A stretch of DNA of 64,000 nt, taken from the NCBI RefSeq assembly GCF_932526225.1, contig NC_064046.1, positions 496,001 to 560,000 on the forward strand. The letters are read 5' to 3'. The notes below the pieces were generated by a model. It saw nothing but the letters and a program-made list of their open reading frames with translations. It was not told the DNA's origin and did not search any database. Made by a program: the position numbers and the translations under genes. Positions within the stretch are counted from its first letter, which is position 1. Each line of letters starts with the position of its first letter. Below, one piece after another: positions 36,301-48,300 of this stretch. The DNA is from Nematostella vectensis. Lineage: Eukaryota > Cnidaria > Anthozoa > Actiniaria > Edwardsiidae.

Positions 36301-39300
36301 AAAATACGAGCGCGGAAAAAAGAGAGAGATGAAACTATTGATTTGAATGAAGATAGTAAGGTAATTCAAAACACTTCACTTTAAAAGCAGAACATGTCGA
36401 AAAAATAAACTTGTAGATTGTATCATGTTTTATTTTCTCTTTTTTTTTCTTTTGCTTCTCTGGCTGACTTTTCTGTTAGCAGATAACGAGGGATTAATAT
36501 ACTTTGTTATACATAATTAAAAAATTAATTGAAGTTCAAAGATTTTCTGGAAAATTCACTTTTACATTTGTATTTAGACTTTATTCATACCGGGTGATGA
36601 GAACTTAATTAAGATTTGGAGAGTTATCGGTAAGCTCATTTTATATAAAAATCACATACAGGCAACAAGCCAAGCTGTTATTGAAGATCGCACAGCCAAT
36701 ATAATAATGAGTCACAACTTGTGAAAACTGCAATAAGTTTATACAAGAGACCATTATATAAGAAAACAAATCCCCGTGGCCCATGATGTCGTCCATGAAA
36801 GCTATTTTTAGATTGCGCGAGCATGTCAATCATAGCATCCATATATGGTTTATCGCGCCATATTTGGTTATGTGCACCACGAGCATGTCACTCAAGTCAC
36901 CCTTGTCACTGGACTAAGATTTACTTCATTATAATTTTTTTTTATTAGTGAAATATCTGTCTTAATAACCACAATATCGGTGTGAATATAATGGTATTAA
37001 GTTCTTGATGTGTCTTTTTCATTAAAAGGGAATTGGAAGAGAAGTGTGTGTTGTAAACACAGATTTCTGATTGATTGTTGTTTTATAATTGCGAATCAGC
37101 TGTGAAAACTTTTACTGGGGAAGTTAATCCCCGAACCTAAAATCACGCACTCTATGCATTTCATCGCCAGAAAGGGTTGGCTCCAGCGTACTCTATGGAA
37201 AATCATTTTCACAGCGTTTGTAAAAAAAAGGAAGGTATTTTCGGTCAAAAAGATTTCCATAACAGCTTCTGCTTCTGCTCGAGATGTGATTGCGCGATCG
37301 CGCGTAAGACTCGTGTTGCTAGGATACGTAAGCGCTAGCCAATTAGAGGCGTATCTAAAATAACTGCTTGTTTTAAAAATAGCTTTCACGGACGACATCA
37401 TTGGAACATACCCTAATACGGGGGATTTGTTCTCTTACATCATGGTCTCTTGGCTCATAGTGATGAAGTGTGGGGACACTTGTAGTTGAGGTGGTTTAAT
37501 TGGTAGTTCATATATAGCTCACATGCGCCGCCATCTTGGTTGAGAGACAGCTAGTGCCCAGTCTCAATGTGCTACAGTGCCACAGGCATCTCATGACACA
37601 TAGACTCTACTAGAACAAGCGCAGATCGATTGGAATACTTCGGTTGTACGACTGATTGCACTTCAGCACCAATATTGCCTTATATAGCTGATTTAATGTA
37701 GCTTACCTCCTGAAGATAACCTTGTATTAGAAATCGGGGTCATGTAGTTAAGCTATCGGAAGATTTGACCACATTGGGTTGATATGCACCACAGACAAAA
37801 CAATGGGAAACAAAACAATAGGACGGGGACACAATAGAACAATGAGGTAATCCAGGCAACCCTTAGGCCTTACGAGTGGGCTTCTACACCTCTCAGAAAT
37901 TGCACGTGTTTGGCTGCTTCGCATTTCAAAGAGCTCTCTCATCCAAAGAGCATTCCCATATTATCCCATAATTTCAAAAAACCCAAATAGTCGTGTTCGT
38001 GAACCAGAAGAATGAATACAATACACCAAAAACTGGAAAAAGGCAGAGTCGAATCCCATATTATCCCAGACATTTTACTGTTTTGCGCTCATAACATAAA
38101 AGAGAACCTTTACATCAGCTCATCAACAAATGATTGTGCAGTAATTTCTCAAATATGTGCCTCCCGACAGAGCCAAAAAATGGCCAGTTTTCCCCAAATA
38201 AGGTCTGGTTAACTTCGGTAAGCTTGAATTTTTGCATAGAGGTTGCTTATGTTATGCAAACCAACATATCAAAAAGTTTTTTTTATTTGTCTTCAAGATA
38301 TGAGATTTGAAGTGCAATTTTCAAATGTTCAAAGTTTGAATTCTCCTCGTTTTTAGGGGGAAGTCGCGCTCTGATCAGAAATTAAGCCAACTTTGCTAAC
38401 TAATATCTTTATTTAATATCTTCTAAATTTCTTTAAAATTTGGAAGCTTTTGGTTAGAGGAAGTCCTTGTATGCGGAAATTTGAGCTTATATATTGAGAA
38501 TTGGAAAATTTCATTTCATTTTTTTGCTCTATCGTGCCTCCCTCGAATAATCCCCCCACCTGCAATCATCATCATCATGGTTGTCTCTCGAGCCAAGGAA
38601 GACGATACGTTGAATCTCATCTTATTTGTGGACACGCATGTGGCTACGCAGACCAAAGTCCGATGCACAGATGCGGTTGCAGATGGGGACGCCAGTTGTC
38701 GGGACAGAGGCAGAAGCAGCTCGGTGACGCCGGTCACGTGCAGCCGTAAGGCGACTACGACAGTCACCCTCAAAGGACTGCACCGCATTACTTGTGAGGG
38801 CACGCCAGCAAGTTCTATTGGACGCCGCCGCCTCGAGCTGTCGAGGCAGGAGCAATAGAAAATAAGAATAAGCAATAGAAAATAAGCAATAGAAAATAAG
38901 AATAAGCACCTTACGCACCCAATGAAACGCCTCGCCTAAGGACGAGGAAAGCTGTGTTACTTTTAACGTTACTTCTCGTTTCGTTACTTCCCTACTAACG
39001 CCACAACTACTAACGTTAGACAGATGGTACCACCCGCAACAACCTTTTATCATTGAAAGCTTGATTTGTTATCTTTACGTGACTTTATAAAATGCACCGA
39101 TATTATGAATTAATTTTAGCGAATTTTACAGGAATGGCTGTCACCTCCACAAACTTCACCCCATCACATACCTCCAAAGTTGAGGTTTTCGATGCAAACG
39201 GGGGTCGTACGGCAAAGCTGACGCTATATGGACCTGGCAAAAGTCAAAATAGGACTTGCTCGGGAGGTACAGTAGTCGCAAGGGAGAATTTCAATAAAAA

Positions 39301-42300
39301 TAATATATTCTTATTTGGAGGTGAAATATTTCTATAAATTCAGTAGGCTGCTTGATGGTATCTTGTCCGTGTTATACAGGTTGTAATGGCGGGGTTGGTA
39401 TTGTGTCATACATATCTTGTTCGTGTTATACAGGTTGTAGTGGCGGGGTTGGTATTGTGTGTTCGTGTTATACAGGTTGTAGTGGCGGGGTTGGTATTGT
39501 GTCATACATATCTTGTTCGTGTTATACAGGTTGTAGTGGCGGGTTTGGTATTGTGTGTTTGTGTTATACAGGTTGTAGTGGCGGGATTGGTATTGTGTCA
39601 TACATATCTTGTTCGTGTTATACAGGTTGTAGTAGCGGGATTGGTATTGTGTCATATATATCTCGTTCGTGTTATACAGGTTGTAGTGGCGGGGCTGGTA
39701 TTGTGTGTCCGTGTTATACAGGTTGAAATGGCGGGATTGGTATTGTGTGTTCGTGTTATACATGTTGTAGTGGCGGGGTTGGTATTGTGTCATACAGATC
39801 TTGTTCGTGTTATACAGGTTGTAGTTGCGGGATTGGTATTGTGTCATACATATCTTGTTCGTGTTATACAGGTTGTAGTGGCGGAGTTGGTATTGTGTCA
39901 TACATATCTTGTTCGTGTTATACAGGTTGTAGTGGCGGGGTTGGTATTGTGTCATACATATCTTGTTCGTGTTATACAGGTTGTAGTGGCGGGATTGGTA
40001 TTGTGTCATACATATCTTGTTCGTGTTATACAGGTTGTAGTGGCGGGGTTGGTATTGTGTCATACATATCTTGTTCGTGTTATACAGGTTGTAGTGGCGG
40101 GGTTGGTATTGTGTCATACATATCTTGTTCGTGTTATACAGGTTGTAGTGGCGGGGTTGGTATTGTGGTCTTGAAGAATGTCAGTCATCTGTACCCTATT
40201 GACGTTGATCCCGAATTTTTGGATCGTGTAACAAGGTAGGATGTCAACCATAAAGCACCGTTATCATCGTCACCATAATTGTCCGTCGCCATCACGCCGC
40301 CATTTCACGTTCCCGCTCAATACCGAATCAAGCAAACCATACATTTCCATCGGCAAATCCAAGCGAGTAAATAAGATATAATTAATCAAATATTAGCCAT
40401 CAAGTATCAGCCTTTATTCGTGGATGGTTAATTTGGTCATGTTTTTTTTTACGAATAAATCGGGTTTTTTTTTATTATTTATTTATTTATTAATAAACAC
40501 AAAGGAGTGGTTGATTGAAATTCTTTAAAAGGCGGCGTGATAGCGGTACGCACTTTGCTGCTCAAGCAAGAGGGCAAGTTGTCCGCCGCCAGGTGAGGTC
40601 CAAAATCTGCCTCTCTTCTCTCTGTACCTCTCTTTCTCCTCTACTCTCTATGTCAGGGACTGTGTATTGCTCTTAGCTACGGTGTACGTTGAAGGCGAGG
40701 TTCCGATAAAAGAACATTTGACTCTTTACGTAATTAATAATAATTATTATTGTAGTAAGGATGAGCCTGCGGTACGTCTGGTCTCCTCTGTGCTCTCAGC
40801 GGTCGCGGTGATGGGCGGCAGATCAATACACCATGTTAATGGCACCTTCGCGTTAAGCACCGATGTAAGTGAACTCACCGAGACTTATACCATATACCTG
40901 CTTGTACATAATGTCTTTTTCATGCGTATTCACCACCACCATCATCGTCACAATCATTACTATCATAATCACCACCACCATCATCACCATCATTATCAAC
41001 ACCACCACAATCATCATCATCACCATTATCGTCATCGTCGTCATCATCAACATCGACATCATAATATTTATCAACCTCACATTGGTTACAAAACTTAACG
41101 TAATGTTAAAGTTATAATGTAAAACTCTTTAAATAAAGAAAATTACATTGTGTTGTGTTGTGTTTTATTGTCATGTGATATTTCTAGCGCAAAAAAAAAG
41201 AGAGACATTTTAGTTCTGATCACATTCAAACTATCTGTTCCCAGAACATTAACAAAGAATCTACCTACTGTGTGTATTGGGACAAGAAAATTGCGTAAGT
41301 GTGAATATAAAACGTCTGTAAGGAAGGCATTTGGCCTTTCGTCTTTTTGTGTGAACTCTGCTAAAAAAACAACTAGGATAGCCTGCGTAGCAAGCTTTTC
41401 TGTGGAGTTTCACCAGAAATAAAGAACACGCAGGCTAAAACTAGGATCAATAGGGTTAATAGATTAGTCACCTGAATACTGTACAATGTTGTAGCTCTCC
41501 CAATCACGGGGCGTGGTCGAGTGAGGGTCTAAAGTTAATCCTCAACAAGCAGAACATTACAGAGTGTTGGACAAGTCATCTCACGAACTTTGCCGTACTT
41601 GTGCAGACTGTCCATTTAGAGGTGAGAACTCATGAGACGAAAAAATGGACCGACAGGCAGAAATAGAGACAGTGAGAAACAAAGACTGACAAACAGACGC
41701 GTAGACAGACGGACAGACCCACTAAAGACAGACAGACTGTAAGAGAGATAGACAGACATAAAGACTGACAGACTGAAAGACTGACAGAAAGACAGACAAA
41801 AAGACTGACAGAAAAACTAACAGAAAGACAGACAGACAGAAACACAAACTCACAAATGGACGAAAAGACAGAAACACAGACAAACAGACAGCAAAGCAAT
41901 ATATAATGACCCATGTGCTATAATGACACACACAGATAAGCCAAACCAAAGTCCATGTGTTAAAACTATAATGGCTGATCGCTTATCATCATTACTTAGA
42001 TCCCGGCCATCCACGCCCTGGCCCTTGAGATGATAACCTACATCGGTTGTACAATAGGGCTTATATGCCTTTTTGTGTCTGTTCTTATATTTTCCTTGCT
42101 ATTCAGGTAGGTATCATTGCCATCATCGTCACTATCACGAGGCATCATAGCAAAAAAAAATAATAATAATAAAATCGTCGTCATCATCATTACCATGATG
42201 ATAGATGTATCTCATCACGTGTCCTCACCGCACCCTACTCAATGGTCGAATTGTTTTGCGTGGTGTGACGTGTAGCGTGTATATGTCGTGTGAAACTGTC

Positions 42301-45300
42301 ATTTCGTTATTGGATCTGGTCCAGTTTTGTGATCAGCATTCTGGCTCGCAGCAAAGAGTCAAGTGTGTATTGCATGCGCATACGCGAACATGTGCCAATC
42401 AGCGAACTTCGCGGCAAAAATTGAAACCCTCGTTTCAGCGCAGGTGATGTGCTCCCTTGCAAAAATCTCGGATTCCTTATGTCCCAGTAGACTTAATGAT
42501 GTCCTAGGGAATTATCCCCAAATCATTTTTTCTGTAATTACTATCAGTAGCCCTTTGCAGCCATTTTCGCGCATGCGTATGCAACAAAGAGTGGACTCTT
42601 TTTTCCCGCGAGCCAATCAAAATGTCAAGCGCAAAGAGAGGCCAGGCGCCCGTTTCTCGAAACACCCGAGAATTCTCGGCCCGAAAACTTTATTTTGCAT
42701 TTTTGCTCAAAATTTCGCATGTTTTTCTTCTGGAGAACCGCTTTCATGTTTTAGAAACAGTTTAAACTTTCACTCGTTCGTATTTCAAATGATTATGTTC
42801 AATAGGGCTATTTTCGAATTTTGCTGAAGCCAAAAAGTTACCCGAAAAGTCTCGGGTGACTGCGAGGTCCCGAGAACTTTCTTAATATTTACGCCTGTGA
42901 ATTTCGGGCCCGATAAATTCGGGAAAGATCAAAATCTATAAAACCAAAAAATGGATTATCCTTCACATGAATCTTTGTGGTAAAATACATGTTTGACGAT
43001 ATTACAACACATTTAGATACCATAAATTTTATAGGAATTAGCCAGCTTTTCAAATTTAAGGAATAAAACGTTTTCGAGCCCGAGAATTCTCGGGTGTTAC
43101 GAGAAACGGGCCCCAGGTCTGGACTGATATGGGGTCCTGCGTAAGAGTATTTTCAGCGCTTAGCACTGTTGTTTATTATTTGAGGTTGTGATTGACGTCT
43201 GACTATGTCCCGCAGGAGTCTGTCGGGATTACGTCATCGTATCCACTTGAATATCTGTGTTGTGCTCGCCGTGGCCCAAATCGTGTTTTTGGCGGGAATC
43301 AACGCTACGGATAATAAGGTCAGGATCTTTATTTTGGCGGGAATCAACGCTACAGATAAAAGGTCAGGATCTCTATTTTGAATGTTGCACAAATCGTGTT
43401 TTTTTTTTTGTTTTTTTTTGCGGGAATCAACGCTACGGATAATAAAGTCAGGATCTTTTTTTTAATGTTGCACAAATCGTGTTTATTTGCGGGAATCAAC
43501 GCTACGGATAATAAGGTCAGGATCTTTTTTTTTTTAATGTTGCACAAATCGTGTTTTTGGCGGGAATCAACCCTACGAATAATAAGGTCAAGATCTTTAT
43601 TTTGAATGTTGCACAAAACTAGGTGACAGCACCAAATTGACAAAGTGTCAATCGATATGAGAGTGTCAGGCAACTTTTGCAAGATGTATGCAACGAGAAG
43701 TTGGTAGTAACTGGTAGCGCTGGCTTGCCTGATTGCTTACTTGTCTAAATGCCGGATTTTTATGATATTTCCAGGCTGGCTGCACCATAGTAGCGGTGCT
43801 ACTGCATTACTTCTACACAGCGGCATTCGCGTGGATGTTCGTAGAGGGGGTGCATTTGTATTTCATGGTGGTTCATGTCTACAATACCCAGACGCTTAAG
43901 ATTAGGTACTACATGCTGTTCGGCTGGGGTACGTATACACAAAGTTGTTTTGTGATCCTTTTCGTAAGAGATCAGAGCCAGTTACGCTCGATTTTTATGA
44001 TTCACAAGGTGTTCGAAGTAAACCTAGAGATCTACGAGATCTTCGATTGTATCATGTACTTCCCATTCTGATGTATCTCTTTAGTTTTTTATTTTCCGAT
44101 TTTAGCAACGTTGGTGTTAATGACTTGTTGTATATTTGCCAGGCTTTCCTTTTGTTTTCGTCGGTGTTTCGTTGGCCTCTGGATTTGAAGGATATGGCAC
44201 TGACCATGCGTAAGTTTTTAGCCTCATCTACAATGATTGCCTTTTTTAAATGATAATCCCCCCTCCTTCATCTGAATTACCACCTGAGATAATATTTTTA
44301 GCCCCGCCTCTTTTCTCGCTGCTATCAGGCCTAAGAACCCTCACTGCCGTCAGGCTTAAGAACCCTTACTGCCATCAGGTCTAAGAACCCTTACTGCCAT
44401 CAGGCCTAAGAACCCTTACTACCATCAGGTCTAAGAACCTTTACTGCCATCAGGCCTAAGAACCCTCACTGCCATCAGGCCTAAGAACCCTCACTGCTAT
44501 CAGGCCTAAGAACCCTTACTGCCATCAGGCCTAAGAACCCTTACTGCCATCAGGCCTAAGAACCCTCACTGCCATCAGGCCTAAGAACCTTTACTGCCAT
44601 CAGGCCTAAGAACCCTCACTGCCATCAGGCCTGAGAACCCTTACTACCATCAGGCCTAAGAACCCTTACTGCCATCAGGCCTAAGAACCCTCACTGCCAT
44701 CAGGCCTAAGAACCCTCACTGCCATCAGGTCTAAGAACCTTTACTGCCATCAGGCCTAAGAACCCTCACTGCCATCAGGCCTAAGAACCCTTACTGCCAT
44801 CAGGCCTAAGAAACCTTACTGCCATCAGGCCTAAGAACCCTCACTGCCATCAGGCCTAAGAACCCTTACTGCCATCAGGCCTAAGAACCCTCACTGCCAT
44901 CAGGTCTAAGAACCTTTACTGCCATCAGGCCTAAGAACCCTCACTGCCATCAGGCCTAAGAACCCTTACTGCCATCAGGCCTAAGAAACCTTACTGCCAT
45001 CAGGCCTAAGAACCCTCACTGCCATCAGGCCTAAGAACCCTTACTGCCATCAGGCCTAAGAACCCTCACTGCCATCAGGCCTAAGAACCCTCACTGCCAT
45101 CAGGTCTAAGAACCTTTACTGCCATCAGGCCTAAGAACCCTCACTGCCATCAGGCCTAAGAACCCTCACTGCCATCAGGCCTAAGAAACCTTACTGCCAT
45201 CAGGCCTAAGAACCCTCACTGCCATCAGGTCTAAGAACCCTTACTGCCATCAGGCCTAAGAACCCTTACTGCCATCAGGCCTAAGAACCCTCACTGCCAT

Positions 45301-48300
45301 CAGGCCTAAGAACCCTCACTGCCATCAGGTCTAAGAACCTTTACTGCCATCAGGCCTAAGAACCCTCACTGCCATCAGGCCTAAGAACCCTCACTGCCGT
45401 CAGGCCTAAGAACCCTTACTGCCATCAGGCCTAAGAACCCTTACTGCCATCAGGCCTAAGAACCCTCACTGCCATCAGGCCTAAGAACCCTCACTGCCAT
45501 CAGGCCTAAGAACCCTCACTGCCATCAGGTCTAAGAACCCTTACTGCCATCAGGCCTAAGAACCCTTACTGCCATCAGGCCTAAGAACCCTTACTACCAT
45601 CAGGCCTAAGAACCCTTACTGCCATCAGGCCTAAGAACCCTCACTGCCATCAGGCCTAAGAACCCTCACTGCCATCAGGCCTAAGAACCCTTACTGCCAT
45701 CAGGCCTAAGAACCCTCACTGCCGTCAGGCCTAAGAACCCTTACTACCATCAGGCCTAAGAACCCTTACTGCCATCAGGCCTAAGAACCCTTACTGCCAT
45801 CAGGTCTAAGAACCCTCACTGCCGTCAGGCCTAAGAACCCTCACTGCCATCAGGCCTGAGAACCCTCACTGCCATCAGGCCTAAGAACCCTTACTGCCAT
45901 CAGGCCTAAGAACCCTTACTGCCATCAGGTCTAAGAACCCTCACTGCCGTCAGGCCTAAGAACCCTTACTGCCATCAGGCCTAAGAACCCTCACTGCCAT
46001 CAGGCCTAAGAACCCTCACTGCCATCAGGCCTATGAACCCTTCATCAGGTCTAAGAACCCTTACTGCCATCAGGTCTAAGAACCCTCACTGCCGTCAGGC
46101 CTAAGAACCCTTACTGCCATCAGGCCTAAGAACCCTCACTGCCATCAGGCCTAAGAACCCTCACTGCCATCAGGCCTATGAACCCTTCATCAGGTCTAAG
46201 AACCTTTACTGCCATCAGGTCTAAGAACCCTCACTGCCATCAGGCCTGAGAACCCTCACTGCCATTAGGCCTAAGAACCCTCACTGCCATCAGGCCTGAG
46301 AACCCTCACTGCCATTAGGCCTAAGAACCCTTACTGCCATCAGGCCTAAGAACCCTTACTGCCATCAGGTCTAAGAACCCTTCATCAGGCCTAAGAACCC
46401 TTACTGCCATCAGGCCTAAGAACCCTCACTGCCATCAGGCCTAAGAACCTTTACTGCCATCAGGCCTAAGAACCCTCACTGCCATCAGGCCTAAGAACCC
46501 TCACTGCTATCAGGCCTAAGAACCCTTACTGCCATCAGGCCTAAGAACCCTTACTGCCATCAGGTCTAAGAACCCTCACTGCCATCAGGCCTAAGAACCC
46601 TCACTGCCATCAGGCCTAAGAACCCTCACTGCCATCAGGCCTAAGAACCTTTACTGCCACCAGGCCTAAGAACCCTCACTGCCATCAGGCCTAAGAACCC
46701 TTACTGCCATCAGGTCTAAGAACCCTCACTGCCATCAGGCCTAAGAAACCTTACTGCCATCAGGTCTAAGAACCTTTACTGCCATCAGGTCTAAGAACCT
46801 TCACTGCCATCAGGCCTAAGAACCCTCACTGCCATCAGGCCTAAGAACCCTCACTGCTATCAGGCCTAAGAACCCTTACTGCCATCAGGCCTAAGAACCC
46901 TTACTGCCATCAGGTCTAAGAACCCTCACTGCCATCAGGCCTAAGAACCCTCACTGCCATCAGGCCTAAGAACCCTCACTGCCATCAGGCCTGAGAACCC
47001 TCACTGCCATCAGGCCTAAGAACCCTCACTGCCATCAGGCCTAAGAACCCTTACTGCCATCAGGCCTAAGAACCCTTACTGCCATCAGGCCTAAGAACCC
47101 TTACTGCCATCAGGCCTGAGAACCCTCACTGCCATCAGGCCTAAGAACCCTCACTGCCATCAGGCCTAAGAACCTTTACTGCCATCAGGCCTAAGAAACC
47201 TTACTGCCATCAGGTCTAAGAACCCTTACTGCCATCAGGCCTGAGAACCCTCACTGCCGTTAGGTCTAAGAACCCTCACTGCCATCAGGTCTAAGAAACC
47301 TTACTGCCATCAGGTCTAAGAACCCTTACTGCCATCAGGCCTGAGAACCCTCACTGCCGTTAGGTCTAAGAACCCTCACTGCCATCAGGTCTAAGAACCC
47401 TCACTGCCATCAGGCCTAAGAAACCTTACTGCCATCAGGTCTAAGAACCTTTACTGCCACCAGGCCTAAGAACCCTCACTGCCATCAGGCCTAAGAACCT
47501 TTACTGCCACCAGGCCTAAGAACCCTCACTGCCATCAGGCCTAAGAACCCTTACTGCCATCAGGTCTAAGAACCCTCACTGCCATCAGGCCTAAGAAACC
47601 TTACTGCCATCAGGTCTAAGAACCTTTACTGCCATCAGGTCTAAGAACCTTCACTGCCATCAGGCCTAAGAACCCTCACTGCCATCAGGCCTAAGAACCC
47701 TCACTGCTATCAGGCCTAAGAACCCTTACTGCCATCAGGCCTAAGAACCCTTACTGCCATCAGGTCTAAGAACCCTCACTGCCATCAGGCCTAAGAACCC
47801 TCACTGCCATCAGGCCTAAGAACCCTCACTGCCATCAGGCCTAAGAACCCTTACTGCCATCAGGCCTAAGAACCCTCACTGCCATCAGGCCTAAGAACCC
47901 TCACTGCCATCAGGCCTAAGAACCTTTACTGCCATCAGGCCTAAGAAACCTTACTGCCATCAGGTCTAAGAACCCTTACTGCCATCAGGCCTGAGAACCC
48001 TCACTGCCGTTAGGTCTAAGAACCCTCACTGCCATCAGGTCTAAGAACCCTCACTGCCATCAGGCCTAAGAAACCTTACTGCCATCAGGTCTAAGAACCT
48101 TTACTGCCACCAGGCCTAAGAACCCTTACTGCCATCAGGCCTAGGAACCCTTACTGCCATCAGGCCTGAGAACCCTCACTGCCGTCAGGCCGAAGAACCC
48201 CTCACTACTATTGATGCAACGCTTTCTTTTACTTAGTCAATCGCAAATATATATATTTTTTAAGATGCTGGATATCCATTGAGACGGGCCTCATTTGGGC

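Noticed and set aside
38481-38858. Plus-strand 125-codon frame
   Set aside because: It is the antisense of the LINE ORF2 C-terminus and the adjacent TIR element.
39332-40239. Long frames (261, 262, 164 codons) on both strands
   Set aside because: 54-bp repeat units without stops in several frames; between two well-supported receptor exons.
41150-41422. Plus-strand 90-codon frame as a separate gene
   Set aside because: Overlaps the GPS exon in another frame; retained only as a possible frameshift signal.
44322-48205. CRISPR-like array
   Set aside because: Units are directly adjacent 25-mers without unique spacers, in an animal intron.
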